Positions 49,016-62,990 of a stretch of DNA of 64,000 nt are shown piece after piece. Within the stretch, counting starts at the first letter, position 1. Each line of letters opens with the position of its first letter. Both the position numbers and the translations under genes were made by a program. The stretch is from Ecdyonurus torrentis. Taxonomy: Eukaryota; Arthropoda; Insecta; Ephemeroptera; Heptageniidae. The notes beneath the pieces are model-generated. The model did no database searches and was not told where the DNA came from. It worked only from the letters and a program-made list of their open reading frames with translations. The stretch lies in assembly GCA_949318235.1 (NCBI GenBank), contig OX439128.1:45856692-45920691 (forward strand). The letters are read 5' to 3'.

Positions 49016-49078
49016 GAGGAAGGTGAATTGAAATTTTTTTGTTGAGTTTATGATATTTTTGGAAAGAGCTTTAAAAAC
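49016..49078. mobile_element. Partial relative of the foldback element's left flank
   Basis: Shares GAGGAAGGTGAATT, ATGATATTTTTGGAAAGAGC and TTTAAAAA, in the same order, with 47900-47962. It lacks the inverted arms. Confidence 0.55.
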
Positions 49079-50976
49079 ATCATACGTACACCCTCCAATA
49101 TATTACCTCGTCGTGACATCTTAAATTCTTGGATTCAATTGCTCACTTTGATCTCCAACTGTAATCATTAATTAATGTATGATTTGATTGATTTGATTTT
49201 GATGAGAAACCAGAGGCCAGAAAAAGGGTGCGACGATTAAATTGACTCGATTGAGACAACCAATTCCGTTGCGATGCGCAATTGTGTATTTTTATGACAC
49301 GATTGACGTCTTTGTTTTAAAATTTCCCGCTTTACAGTCATGATAGAAAAAAATTAAAAGTTGATTAAAAGTTTTTTAAAATAAAATAAACCTTTAAATT
49401 AGTTTTAATTATTATTGTCAAGCAATAAAATCATAATTTTAGCTAAAATTATTGTTCTGTGTTTTAAAAATATTAAATTATTAGAACCCTTACATAGAGG
49501 CTAAATTCCAAAAGAAGAATCTTGAATACCAAAGTACAAAGAGCTCCAGCATAATTTGAAAATATAAACAATACGAAGTAAACTTTACAATGAAAAATAG
49601 TTCTTTTTATCTAAAAAAAACTATTTCATGCAATAATTTTTCTAACAAATTTTAATGCAATTATGAATAAAATGATCTAACAATTTATGACTAGATAATA
49701 AACTAAGTTCATTTTTGTTGGAGTTCTGTACACATCCGTACTCTGTAATGGGGGAGCGAGCGTCACAGAGGTACAGCTTGTTGCAAGACGACGGGCAGAC
49801 AGCGATGATCGTTTGATCGTCATTAGCAGCACAATCTGAAGCTCGAGACGTGGGAAATATTGTGTTTATTTATCTCCATCACTTTACGGAATGAACGAGA
49901 TAAAATTGAGCTGTAATTTATGTATCTAAGGTTTTTTAAACTACTCATTTATATTTAATATAAAACATGATAGCAATAACAACATAAGAAGTGAAAACAA
50001 GTTTTTATAAAAAAGTTTGTTTGTGAAGTGTTTTTATACTTTCTGTGTGTCCGTGTATTTATTATACGCATTCGTGTATTTATTGTTTACACACTCATTA
50101 CAGTTTATGATCTCTAAAAACTAATATTTGAAAGTGTAATAAATACAGTAACATAGATACTGTATTAATTAATAATCCCACATCGAGGCAGAAGCATTCA
50201 TCTTTTAGATTCCCAGAAATTCATCCAATAAAGGTAAGGAAATGTTTTACCTGCATGTCTTCGTCGTGAAGCATTACTTGTCATATGGACGTATGATGTT
50301 TTTATGAATGAGCGAAATTTAAAATGCATGCATTTATATATGTTACTGATAATTTTTAGCCAGCTGACTGGGATATTATGTAGTGTAGGCAGCAATGCAG
50401 TCACGGTCACAATGTTATAACGTTATAACCCTTGAATTCACTATATGCATAGCATCCCCCAATGTAGTATGACTAATAAAACTATTAAGCACATGAACTG
50501 AAAGGGAGTTATCAGCTATATCATTATTTATGTAATTTTTTGGGATGCAAAAGTTGAGTCATTTCTTAGATCAACAAAAAAATTGATACAAGCATTACCG
50601 GGTATCTACTGGTACTATGTAACTATGTATGTACTATATAACAAAATGTACATATAATTTTGCATCAGAGATCAGAGGAGCGCATTTTGAGAATTGAAAT
50701 CTGAACCCAACACATTACTGGTACGCATACAGACTTTTGTAAATAAAGAAAATGTTTCGATGATAAACAATTTAGTATTGTATCATACATACAAGTTCGT
50801 GTTACGTCTAGTTTACTATCGTAATGCTATTCTATTAATGCTCTATTACGGTAAATGGTTATAATCCATTATTTGGTATAGATATTATACGTATTCAATA
50901 TGATATTATTTTACCAGTAGGTATGATGATGAATGAAATGTTTCAGAAAATGTACTGTAAAATTTTGACTACACGT

Positions 50977-50986
<10 letters not shown>
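49079..50986. other. AT-rich DNA with one GC-richer patch, no gene seen
   Basis: The patch at about 49745-49860 has a short ATGATCGTTTGATCGTCAT inverted repeat and a second CGTGGGAA (49849-49856, Su(H)-like). No coding signal. Confidence 0.5.

Positions 50987-51036
<50 letters not shown>
50987..51036. repeat. (TA)n microsatellite
   Basis: TA array of about 50 bp, preceded by a short AC array. Confidence 0.96.
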
Positions 51037-51038
<2 letters not shown>

Positions 51039-54000
51039 CTTTATGGAAATATAATGTATTTTATGTATTATATTACGTATATATTATACATAACATATTT
51101 ATGTGAAGCATTACGTCAATTAAAGTCTCCTTACAAATGCATGTTATTGCCATAAAGCAATGGAGTAAAATTTTAAATCAATGTCTGTACATACATACTC
51201 AGGAAATATACATACATTCATACTGCATTGAATCCTTATAAGTTAAGTTGATGATGATGCTTATTGCATTTTTTTTTTGAATTGCTCTGAACTAGATTTA
51301 TGAGGTTGTTTATTACTGAGACTTGAAAAAAATCAGTTTAGTTTTTCTCTTTTAGCTATTTTCTCAGCTTTATTTTTTTGTGTTTAAAATTTTTTTTATT
51401 GGTGTTTTCTTGTAAGGTCGATACTGTATGCATATACAAAGGTCTCCATTCATAGCGTCAAAACAGTGAGAGGCATTTAGCAGTACATACATATACAGCG
51501 CAAAATACACTCTTCTGTACCCAATGCCATGCTCATTTTTTTTTCTTACTGCGTCTTATATGTATTTCTTGGTGGGGAAAATAAATAAATTATTGCTATT
51601 AATTTCATAAATAGAATCCTGATCAATAAATAGTTAACATGTAAAGCTTTTTAGATGCAAAAGTTATGTACAAATTATTAATTAATAATAATTAATATCC
51701 GTACTGTCAATTAAAACTTTATTCTATTGCCTTATGATCATACACAGTATATTCAAATGAAGACTTCAATTAACGTAATGCTCTATCTTAATACACAATA
51801 TTTCCAAAATTATAGGCAATAGAATAAAATTTTATATCAGTGTTATTTTTACCTGGTCTTTCTGTCCAGATTCATAATATGAGCAAAATTGGTACATTGT
51901 TGCTATAGTTGCAATATCAAAATCGACCACTAATCTTGCTACTGACTGCACGATCCAAAAATTTAGGCAGGTGCGATCTTGACCCACCAATGTGACCCCA
52001 AACACGCCGCTTCGCTCATACCTAATGTCTAAGCTTTACGAGTTGGAGGTACAGTACCTGAGCTCTCACGAAAAGCACCTCTTTCTTTTTTCTTTTTTGT
52101 CTGTATGCAATAAGCAACTCTGGAAAGCCGTGACATCAATTTTTATTTTCTATCATATAATCACTTAACTATGATGATATTTTTAAAAAAAACATTTTTG
52201 TCTAATTTTATATCTTACGTGTTTTACTAAAATTATTTATTAAATTATTACGTAATACATTGGGTTGAAAAATCATGTTCTTATCACTCACAGGCTTATA
52301 TTATTATTAAAAAAAAACTGAAAATTATTTTCAACTTTGTTATTTTATTTTATAAATGTTTGGTACAATGTCTATAATTTATTCTGACCTTGCAGAAAAA
52401 AAAAATGCGAGGACGCAGTGAAACATACTATACACATAATATTAGAAACTGAATAATGTATTTAATTACTACCTATGAAACTAATTACTTTGTTTTTCAA
52501 TACCGTAACTCAGAAAGTATTTTGTATATTGATTTATATGTTACGTTGTAGAGTTAATCTATATCGAAGTAGTTAAATTTTTACACGCACTTCATTATAA
52601 AGGGTAATAATAATAATAATAAAAAAATGTTTCAATGATCACAGCTGCTGTGATAAAAAACCATGGTCTGATGATTTTGAAGTCTGTGGGAAATACGTTA
52701 TGAAATTAAAAAAAAGAAGAAAAAAGTGCCTTGAAAGTGAATGTGAAGTACAGACAATATTAAAATAAATATTAAATAAATAAATTCTAATTCTTTTAGC
52801 GCAAGCTAAATTGATATATTAGAAAACTGTCAAAGCAGAGAGATAGTCACAAATGGATCGTGCCATAAAACCATTCATGTACTGTATGTTCATAGTTTAT
52901 TTTCCTTATTGTACAAAATAGTAATAATAACAGATAAAAAATAACGTAAAAAAATACGGTAATATAATGTGTGTAATTGCGTGGTAATTATAAAATAACA
53001 TTAGCTCTCTAAATAGAAATTCATTTACCATTTTTTTTTTAATAATGTATTATGTATCATCATGACTACACATTTTTATTATAATAACGTAAAATATTAT
53101 AGCAGTGTAAATTACATAATACAGTATAATGACGTTAAATTTCTGAAAGTTCACATTTTTTTTTGAAATTTTTTTAATTTGGTATCTATATTATGTTTGT
53201 GCAATAGTTTTGTTTAATTTTATAGAGAAAGTTTTCTGACAAGGTAAACAATTTTTACAAGTAGAACAGTTATTATTTTGTATGAAATTAATATTATTGA
53301 CAGAATTAATAAAGACATCGATTGAAATTTATATTCAAATTCAAATAGATGACATTTTTCATTGTGTTAAATGTAATAAACAATATTATTTATTTTTTAT
53401 AAACTCATTAAAAATAAGGTCCAATAACATACACACGAATCTTGTTTTTATACTGATTTTTATTTCATTGTCGCTTACTTTTATTTTCTCATTTTATAGT
53501 GCGTCATTTGTTGTGTACTTCATTGTATAGTAGTGTTTATCATGACAGCATACATTCTTATTAATATAGTTAACTATAGTCGTGCTTGTGGGAGAATCAT
53601 AACAACAATAATTGTCCCTTCAATACTTGAACAATTGACCAACTCAACATTCCCACACTTTTTTTTTCCTTCTCAAACTGCAGATGTACAGATGTATAAA
53701 ATTTCTTACTATTATGTTTACTCTACACTTATGCAAAAAATAAACCTGCAAGGTACTTTAAATTGTTATTATTAATTTAATACATCTTTAAAGTATATTT
53801 AAAATCTGACTTTCTGACATAAAAGACTTTATAGTCAAATTACCATGACCTAAGTTTATTTTTCTATGTGTGTATTACTGTAAATTGATGCTAACTTTGT
53901 ACAAATACTTGCTAAATATACATACATAAGTATATAAAATAATTGTGTTATCCAAATAAGGCAAAGTAATATCGTTATAAATTAAAACAGCATTCTTTCA

Positions 54001-57000
54001 TTTTATTATTTGCAATGAAAATATATAAAAGATGCATTTTTATTCACGAGGATTTTTTTTAAACATCTTATTTCAGTTATAACTATGAACCATAATATAA
54101 TTGACATATAAATGATAATTAATTAATGTATGTTTTACATTTCATTATCTTCGTGTATTATCAATTGAGTGGCTTAATTTATGTTAGAAATAATTTTATT
54201 AGAGATTTAATATTAATTTGTAACTTTCCTTTTTTTTTTACACTTGTTTTTGAAATTAAATTAAAGCAAAAAAAAATATAGACAACCTTTCCATTTTTAT
54301 TCATTGTTAAGACCAAGGCAGCGACATAATTTTCTCAGACTTTTCGTTTCATTTTCATTTTTCGACACACATTTTCACTTCATAACACGCAAAAAAAAAA
54401 AAAATAAATAAAATAATAATAATAATAAATAATAATAATAAAAAAAAAGTAATAATAATGCAGGAATAAATTCTATAAATAAATAAAAAGGTAGATGCAA
54501 ACTGAAATATAACTTATATTTTTTAAAATGTTGTCTGCTTACTGCTTATACATAATGCTTATAAAATATAATGTATTTTTAAAGTGCTTTTCTGATAACA
54601 TTTCAATGTAATAATAATAAAAACTGCGTGCACTTACTTATAGGGCCTCTGTGTACGCTTTATGCTTGCCAAATATAAATTTTATATTTTGGACTGTTGT
54701 TAAATCGAAAGTTTGTCGAGTCTTGTCACGCAACGTTGGGAGACAATACGCAAGACTTTTGAGTGATGACAAACAAAGGAAGTAATCAAGTATGCAAAGA
54801 AGATGCGCATCAAACGTGACTTCCGATATCTATTTTCAAAGCTACAAGTTGCCCATCTTATTTGTCTATATACATAATTGTTTAAAAAACTATCAGCAGT
54901 TTTCTTTTTCTGCCTTGTAACTCATTAATTTTTAATCAAATAAAACGGTACTAAATCTCTAAAACATTATTACATAGCTGTTCGTTTCTTGCATGCATGT
55001 AAAAAAATATTTGGGACACAGTAAAATTTAGTTGTGTTATTTTAACCTTTTTTTTAATTTTATTTTTTTATTTCCTTCCAAACAGTCGCCTTGGTAACTT
55101 ATGACTATTAAAATGTTAGTTACCTACTATTATTTAAATATTTACCATTACGTTTTTATGTTCATTATTTATCTAAAACTGAAAGAAAAGATGATATCTG
55201 TTTTGTGTTTTTAAAATAATCAAATAGTTTTATATATGTTAATGATATTATGATAATAGAAACATTAAAATGATTTTACATTAATTTACATGAAAGTATC
55301 TGACATTGTTGCTGCCATGGTTATTAATTGGAATGTGAAATGTTTAAGTCATAAAATGTAAGTAGTACATTATATTTATAAATAAGTTCACAATATATAT
55401 CGGTTAAGTGCAAGAATGATATACTGTAGTATTCAGATATTTTATATGAGTGTAATACGACCAATATACGCAGTTCAACATTTATTTGAAAACTTTTGGC
55501 ACGCAATTTTATTGAAGTTAATGCCAATCCAGGAAAAAAAAAAAAAAAAGATTTCTCTAAAATTTTGTACATCCTCCTAAAGCTAATACGACTGCTTATT
55601 ATGATAATATGTATTTCATGTATGTATTACAGGCGTGTTTGCGCATATTTACTTTTATATGAGTTATAAAGGTTTCAGTGCAAGTATAGTATAGTTTAAT
55701 GTAACCAGAGCGTGGGTGAAAGTTGTTAACATTCATGATGTTAAATTCCAATATTCTAAATTTTTTAGACTGTCGATTATTTCATCGATTTTATAAATGA
55801 AACAATATTCTCTATAATTTTTTTTTATAATAAATATAATATAAGCGCTATATTATATAATATTTTTTCCAGTATCTTCGAGGCCTTCAATTAATAACTG
55901 GAAAAGATCAAAGATGTACTTTTCAAAGCACAAATAAAAACCTTTCCTATTCAGTTATTGAATTTAAATAGTATAAAAAGAAATAAAAGTGGTTTTATTT
56001 TTATATAGTTTTTTTTTTTTTTGGTACTGGGAAATACTTTTGCAAATTTATCATTTTGTATTGAGAGATATACCTACGTTTTTTTTTCTCTCTCTTTCTC
56101 CACTTCTATATATTTTACTGAACGCTAAATCAGAATATAGATGTTGTCAAGTTGTTTATGTAAATAAAGTAATCTTGTATAACTTAGTCTCAATACAAGA
56201 GTATATTTGTACTATAAAATATGCTTTATTTACTCAGCTTTGTTACATCGAATTGATAGCTTCATTAATTGTCGCTCAACAAATCTTAAAAAAGCAAATA
56301 ATGTAATTTAACAATTTTTTTTATATATAATTATAGATAACTTACAAATTTGCGGGAGTTAATATACGTATTGATTAAAACAATAAATTATAATTTTAAA
56401 ACTTTAGTATTCTCGTGTGTGTATGAATAAAATTATATAGGAAGAAAGATTAAACCTTGTGATTTTTAAAATATATACGGTTATGAGTGTATAGCGTATT
56501 ATATTTATATATAAAAATACTGATATGAAACATGACATTACAATATGTTAGCCCGCTTTTTGATGACGTATGTGCGATATTTTGCAGGTGCTTGTGTACA
56601 AGCCGCACGCAAGCTATATTGTATGTATATTGTGCTGTAAAAAAAAAAAAAAAAATTAATCAAAAGAGAAGTTGATTGAGATTGTTGTGATGATTTCATT
56701 CACTTTACCTTCACTATGAAATAATAATAAGCAAAAAGATGATGAAACAATCGACATAGTATAGCACTTTCTGTGTAAACTATTAGCTATATATCTATAC
56801 ATTTTAGAATGTTATATAATACAGTATAGCTGGTTTAAAAGCATTGCCATGCCATAGATACAATATAAATGTATACAGAATATTACTGTATACTCAACGT
56901 GAAGATGAGTACAGACAGCCAACACCGGAGATTACTTACTTCCTCGCTTTCCTACTCTCCTAAAAAGTGCTAAAAAATATATTTTTACCTCAACTGTATA

Positions 57001-57066
57001 TAACGTAAACTATGAAGCTATATTACAGATAGAATAGATTTATGTATAATACATCTTTGAAGCACA
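51037..57066. other. AT-rich DNA, no gene seen
   Basis: One less AT-rich patch at about 51920-52090 with two TGACCC half-sites. A 17-bp perfect hairpin around an E-box lies at 52638-52654 (ATCACAGCTGCTGTGAT). ATT/AAT-rich stretches near 54400-54460. Several frames of 60-105 codons are hydrophobic AT-codon chance frames. Confidence 0.55.
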
Positions 57067-57153
57067 GAGAGATGAGAGATGAGAGATGAGAGATGAGAGA
57101 TGAGAGATGAGAGATGAGAGATGAGAGATGAGAGAGAGAGAGAGAGAGAGAGA
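57067..57153. repeat. GAGAGAT heptamer array running into (GA)n
   Basis: About nine copies of the 7-bp unit GAGAGAT (57067-57132), then a GA array. It probably arose by expansion of a mutated GA repeat. Confidence 0.95.
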
Positions 57154-58655
57154 AAAGTAGAAACAATTCCATTTTAACTGATGCTACTTTTGTTTACACT
57201 TATGATGCAACTTAAATTTGTTTCTCTCTATCTTCAGATTGTGTCTGTAAGGTGTAAAAAAGTGCCAAGGGGGTGTGTCTTTAAGACGAGAGAAAATGCC
57301 GAGGTCAGGTATAAACGCAGCTCAAGGGATACCGGTTTATTATGTATGTTTTGTTTTTCGTATATACAATATTAAAATATCATGCATCTTCAGGAATTCA
57401 TTTTAAATATCATAAGGAGGGAGAAAGGAACGTAAATAAATTTTCATAAATGCTGTCATTATTTTTAACACAAAGATATCTCTTTATGTAAAGATAAGCT
57501 GACAGTGAGTTTTTTTTTATTCCTAATAGTAAATCGATTTGCAATTGAAACTTTCTCAAAGGAAATCAGATTATTTTCAATAAAAATGGTAAAGGTTTTG
57601 ATCTTGTATCCCAAAGGAAGTTTCAATTTTATCCTCTGTAACAAGATTTTCGTCAGATTTTAATCGGGTGAATTGATTTTTATGTCAATATCGCGCATTC
57701 TTCAAAATTACTGTATATTAAAATAAAATAATTTCAAAGATTAAAAAAAAAAAAAAAAAAAAATTATGTACAAAGATAAATTTGATACTGGCTTCTCAGC
57801 ATATAGGAAATTAAATTGAAAGCAAAAAAAGTTGTGCTGTCATTAAAACCAGGTTTTGCTGCGTTTAATTTTATTACAGGAACACGTTTTAATGAAATCA
57901 GAGAGCAAACTATTACACTTTATGGATAATATGATGATAATATAATTTTTCTGTATAGGTAAATGTCTAATGCTTATAAAATATGTACTGCCATCAAATT
58001 TTAAATCTAAATGAAATGTTAATTACTTTAAATTATTGCTTTCCAGTGAATACAAGTATAGAAATACTTGAGCAGACGGTGTATTGTTTAAGAATAAAGA
58101 CTATTTTGTCGTCAAGAAGTGGTAGTTAATATAGTCAATAATGATGTTTTTTTTTTCTTCTTTTTATTTCTTTTGATATTAACTTGAGGCATGGTTGTCG
58201 TTTTATTAATATATATATATACAGCAATACACTCTATAGGAATGGCATCATAAATTTTCAATAACGTGAATTCCTTCTTATCCCCTAGCCTTGGGGAGTT
58301 TCTTAGATCCAGAGGTTAATGCATAATGGAAATATTCGTTCTTTTCGTTCTCTCACATCGTTCTCTTCTTCCATTTTCCTCTTCTTTATCCCCAGAGCGC
58401 GAGTAGCTCGCATAAGTGATGAGATCCAACATCGAATACAACTGTATTTTCAGTATATCTACAATGTAATGTTTGCGTGAACAGAAGATAACACAACTGC
58501 TATAGGCTATGTTAGTGTTTTTGACACCCGTCTACCTTTATAGATAGTACTTTTGATAATAATTTGTATACATACTATTGTAATGTATGCATAGTATATA
58601 ATATTTTACCAATGTGCTAAAAATGCATTTTTATAAATCAACTTTATGATCCAAT
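57154..58655. other. AT-rich DNA, no gene seen
   Basis: A less AT-rich patch at about 57235-57340 has an acceptor-like TATCTTCAG and a 64-codon frame, but no recognisable domain. A-run near 57744-57762. TA array near 58209-58221. Confidence 0.5.
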
Positions 58656-58659
58656 TTAA

Positions 58660-58992
58660 GGGAGTAGGGTACCGACCTTATATCTCAAAAACTAGAAGTG
58701 TTTTGGGTCTAAATTTGGTGTCATTTTGTAGCTAAGGGTCACACCTAGCCGTGATAAAAATTTTATGATGTTTGACCGTCCCGAAAAAAAGAAAAAAATT
58801 ATTGGAATTAACATTGAGCCTTATGGGCTTAAAATTTCAAAAAAATCATATAAAATTAATTGGCACGGCAACCCCCTAAAATTTTTATATATTTAAAATT
58901 GTCTCAAGCTGAAGTATCATTTTGCAAAATTTCAGAATTTTTTTTGACGAGAAAAGTTTGAGTCCAATGGCCGACGACGGTCCCCTACTCCC
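58660..58992 (-). mobile_element. TTAA-flanked MITE, copy 2 (333 bp), inverted relative to copy 1
   Basis: Bounded by TTAA at 58656-58659 and 58993-58996. Ends GGGAGTAGGGTACC and GGTCCCCTACTCCC. Its reverse complement matches 43686-44031 end to end with scattered substitutions and small indels. No coding capacity. Confidence 0.85.
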
Positions 58993-59063
58993 TTAATAAC
59001 TGAACATATAATATTTACAAAAATAATAGGTGAACATTGTTAAATATTTATATCATTGCTTAA

Positions 59064-59379
59064 AGGAATAGAACACATTGAACAAAAAGCATGTCTAATT
59101 CTAATGTCCTCTAACATACCTAAATATCAACGTTAATTTGTCCGGAGTCATTGATTGCTAATTTATTTTCGACTCACAAAATGTCAGCTGCAGGTTTATG
59201 ACGTCACAGCTTACTAGTCCACGCGCGCGGAAACAGGCAAGCTGTGACGTCATAAACATGTAGCTGACATTTTGTGAGTCGAAAATAAATTAGAAATCAA
59301 TGACTCCGGACAAATCAACGTTGATATTTAGGTATGTTAGGATACTAGACATGTTTTTTGTTCAAAGTGTTCTATGCCT
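59064..59379. mobile_element. TTAA-flanked foldback MITE, 316 bp
   Basis: TTAA at 59060-59063 and 59380-59383. Arms of about 145 bp are nearly identical in inverted orientation (ends AGGAATAGAACAC and GTGTTCTATGCCT). The short centre includes CCACGCGCGCGG. Each arm has one TGACGTCA (59199 and 59245). The end word and TGACGTCATAAACATG are shared with the element at 6282. Confidence 0.85.
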
Positions 59380-60108
59380 TTAAAGAAAATAGTTTATCCC
59401 TTGTATTATGTTTTGAAACAATTTATAATAATCATGATCGAAATGAGTTGACGGATACTCACCGGTTGTATACTATATTGATCAAATTATTATGGTAGTC
59501 TGTATTCCTCTTATCTATTAGCATAATGTATGTTCATTTAATTGAATGATACGTATTTGTAAGGCTGTTTAATTAATAATTACTCATATACATCAGTTTA
59601 TAATTATTTAAATTTAGTTAAACAATATGGTATGCGCAAATTAAACGTTTCATTTTGTGACAGACTGTGATTTAATTTTATTTCAGTTTCGCAATATTCG
59701 TACAGATAAAACATAAATTATTGCACACAGTACATATAACTAAATGAAAATCGATCGTTTCTTTTTGGCAAAGAGAGGGGTATTTCATTTTCACCATTAT
59801 GTATACTGTGCAGTACTTATATAGTAGAGGTTTTATCTCTTCAAGGGAGTTTAAATGTTATACTGTTTCACAGAGAGATGTTTCGATTTTCTGAAGATGA
59901 AATCGATTGTTGTGGTTTACCACGTACGAAATTTTGGTTGGTATGTTGACTTACGGCGTTGAGCAATACTGACTGAGTAAATAATGCAGTATTATGTAGT
60001 AGGAGTAGCTCAAAAACTTTGGCTATGGGCTTCTCGGACCCATACTCTCACACAGGCTATAATATTGATCATAATTACATACACAAAGCAACAAATTTAA
60101 CATTTTAA

Positions 60109-60510
60109 GTATCATTCACATGACGCGTAAATTTGACGCGCGTTGACGCGCGTCGACGGATACTGACGCGAGCTGACGGTTTCAAGAATTTGCCTATTTC
60201 ACATGAGAGCGATGAGAAAGCGTACTGCGCATGCGCGTGCGCATGCGCAGAAAACTGACGCGTCCTGACGCGTCGAGCTGCGCTATTGTAAACAAATGGG
60301 ACCGTTCACATGCATCCGTCATTTTGACGCGTCCTGACGCGCGCTGACGCGTCGAAAGCTGGGAGATGCCAGCTTTGCGCGTCAGGACGCGTCAGCACGC
60401 GTCAGTTTTAAAACCATGTGAAAGGGTCCATTTGTTTATATTGTTGCAACTTTGTTTATCCGTCGACGCGCGTCGACGCGCGTCAAATTTACGCGTCATG
60501 TGAATGATAC
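60109..60510. mobile_element. GC-rich non-autonomous transposon packed with TGACGCG motifs
   Basis: Inverted ends of 53 bp (60109-60161 and 60458-60510) begin GTATCATTCACATGACGCG. The left flank is TTAA and the right is TTGA, a possible decayed duplication. Inside are 14 copies of TGACGCG or its complement, a second nested inverted repeat (60289-60438, centre AAAGCTGG...CCAGCTTT) and a 26-bp GCGCATGCGC palindrome. No ORF. Confidence 0.8.
60225..60250. promoter_or_regulatory. Tandem NRF-1-type palindromes inside the GC-rich element
   Basis: Two overlapping matches to YGCGCAYGCGCR (TGCGCATGCGCG and TGCGCATGCGCA). Motif match only. Confidence 0.35.
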
Positions 60511-62930
60511 TTGATATTTTATACAAGATTTTTTTTTTTTCAGTTTTATTTTTATTCAGTTTTTTTTTTTTTTTTTTTTTTTTTTAGCTTCTATAATATT
60601 ATATAATTTTATAGAGAAATAAAAGATGGCATTGGAAAATTTTTGTGGCATTTGCTTAATAAACAGAGAACGAGGGAGAAAAGCTCAACGACGCACATTG
60701 GAATGTTTTTTTTTCCTCTCTTTTGCTGGAGGAAAATTAGAAAATGAATTAAATGTCCTTTACAGTTCACATACAAAAACTAAGTTTTTGTTTTAAAAAC
60801 TCATTACATTGTTTTACACGCATTGCGTTTAGACTTTAGATTGTATTACTTAAATATATATATAGATATACGCAAGCATGCATGAAATTTAAATGTTCTA
60901 AATAATAATTTTAATAAACTTTATTATAAATTCTGTTGGTATTATAATTTTTAGAATTCTTTTCCATTTTTTTTTGTCATTTTTTTTTTCTTTAGCTACA
61001 AAATATTCAAGTATTTGCAAGTGCAACGTAGTCCTCTCACTTCTTTCTTATAGTGACTGCTATATTCACGATTTTGCAGTATACTTGACTTTTCCGTCAT
61101 AAAATATAGAGAATCCTCAACGTGGCACTTTATTTTTTATATACAATGGTTACATTTCCATTCACAGTAAAGGATGACAGGCATTCACAAAGTATAAAGT
61201 TGTATATACCCTACCCAACTCAATAGGGTTGTAACCAGAGTTCAGTATATTATATAGAAACAGAAACTATTATGTTTGCAAAATTGTATATCATGTTCAT
61301 TGTTTTGGATGGATTTTGACGTTACTTGAAGTATATGTATATACAGTCTCAATGATACTGCAGCATCACAATGCAGCAGCAGACCAGCTATATAACACTT
61401 CACAATGAGCACCACCAGCCACCACCACCACTAATGAGAGAAGAGGAGGAGGAGGTTGTACATAGGGATCAAGTTCCGTCACACTACATAATATATTATA
61501 TATATATATATATATATACATATTCGACTTCTTTTATATAATGATCTCTATGGCACTCATTGTTTAATTAATAAATCTCACTAAAAAATTCACTCTGAAA
61601 ATTTAGTCGACTTTATGTATTTATTTTATTTTCGTCTAGATATAACAATAAAACTTTTTAAATTATAATATACTACAAAAGATTTATTTTTTATTAACGC
61701 AATTATAAATGTAAATTATTGTGTGTTAATTTAAATTAATGAATACCTCTAATAATGTATTTAATTTAAAAGATGACGTAATATTAAAAAATATAAATAT
61801 ATATATTAATTGAATATTGAGTAAGATGATATGCAATGCCAGATGGTTTCGTTGATAGAGTAATTATGATTAAAGATAGAAAAGAGGTTGTAAAGTCGCA
61901 GGTGCGGTGATGACACCCACAAACCGAAGTGTGGTGCCTGCCACGCCTACTTCTTTGGCTTGCATAGTGAAGATCGCGTTTCCTCCTCCTGTTCTTCTAT
62001 AAAGTGTCTGTGAGCTCAGCCATGACCCACACACCATCCACCCTTTTTCATTTGAAAACAATTAAGCAGTGTGGACACGAACCCTCATCTCAAGTGAAAT
62101 TCAAAAGAAAAGAAAGTATCTATAGACAATAACTTTTTGTTTAAACATGCAATACATATAGAAATGCAATAATTATATTTATTATTGGTGCTCATGTATA
62201 TATACGTTTGACTTTTTGATGTTAAAAATACTATAATTTCAGGTATAGTCGTGCACAATAAAAAATCACGTGATCTTTGAGAAGGAACATGAGGAAGCGT
62301 ATAGAATATTATTTTTAGCAAGCAGTAATGATTGGTTTAATTTAACGAAGCGAGTACTTGGTGAATATCGTCTTATAAGAGCGTGACCAGTGCAATAAGG
62401 GACAATGCCCGGTGCACAAAACATCTTATCTATCTTATTTTCTTTACACTTTAACCAATTTCCAGTACATACACAATTATTTGTTCACAGCGTTGTATAA
62501 TATCAATTCTGCTGAAATTTTACATCTAAACATTATAATATAATAATTTTGAATTTATATTTTATAGAAGTGTAAATTGATATCTTATTATGGCTTCACC
62601 TGTTACAAAGAAACAATACTACTGTAATGTGTAAATAAAATACAATAATACATTTATTATTATTATTTTTTTAATTGAGACCTTTGGTTGTTTACAGCAA
62701 CAGTTTTTCCGGAAGCCGTATATGTAGAGTGTATTATGTAGTGTATACCGTGAGCAAATACAAAATACACACTTGGTGATTTATGATGATTTTTGTTGTG
62801 TAAACGCTTGTTGCTTGCGTTTTTTTTTAACAAACAGAATATAAAATTAAATGTTATTGGTACGTTTTGTTTTCAGTTTGATTATTTTTTGTATGTGTTT
62901 GATGACATTAGAATTGCAAATATTATTCAT

Positions 62931-62931
<1 letters not shown>
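60511..62931. other. AT-rich DNA, no gene seen
   Basis: T-run at 60560-60585 and TA array at 61493-61518. A patch at about 61370-61460 has CCACCACCACC and GAGGAGGAGG. A patch at about 61895-62045 has a 63-codon minus frame of no recognisable family. Confidence 0.5.

Positions 62932-62989
<58 letters not shown>
62932..62989. repeat. (CT)n microsatellite
   Basis: CT array of about 57 bp. Confidence 0.97.

Positions 62990-62990
<1 letters not shown>

Noticed and set aside
57181..57375. Possible exon after TATCTTCAG
   Set aside because: No protein similarity and no convincing donor. The less AT-rich composition alone is weak evidence.
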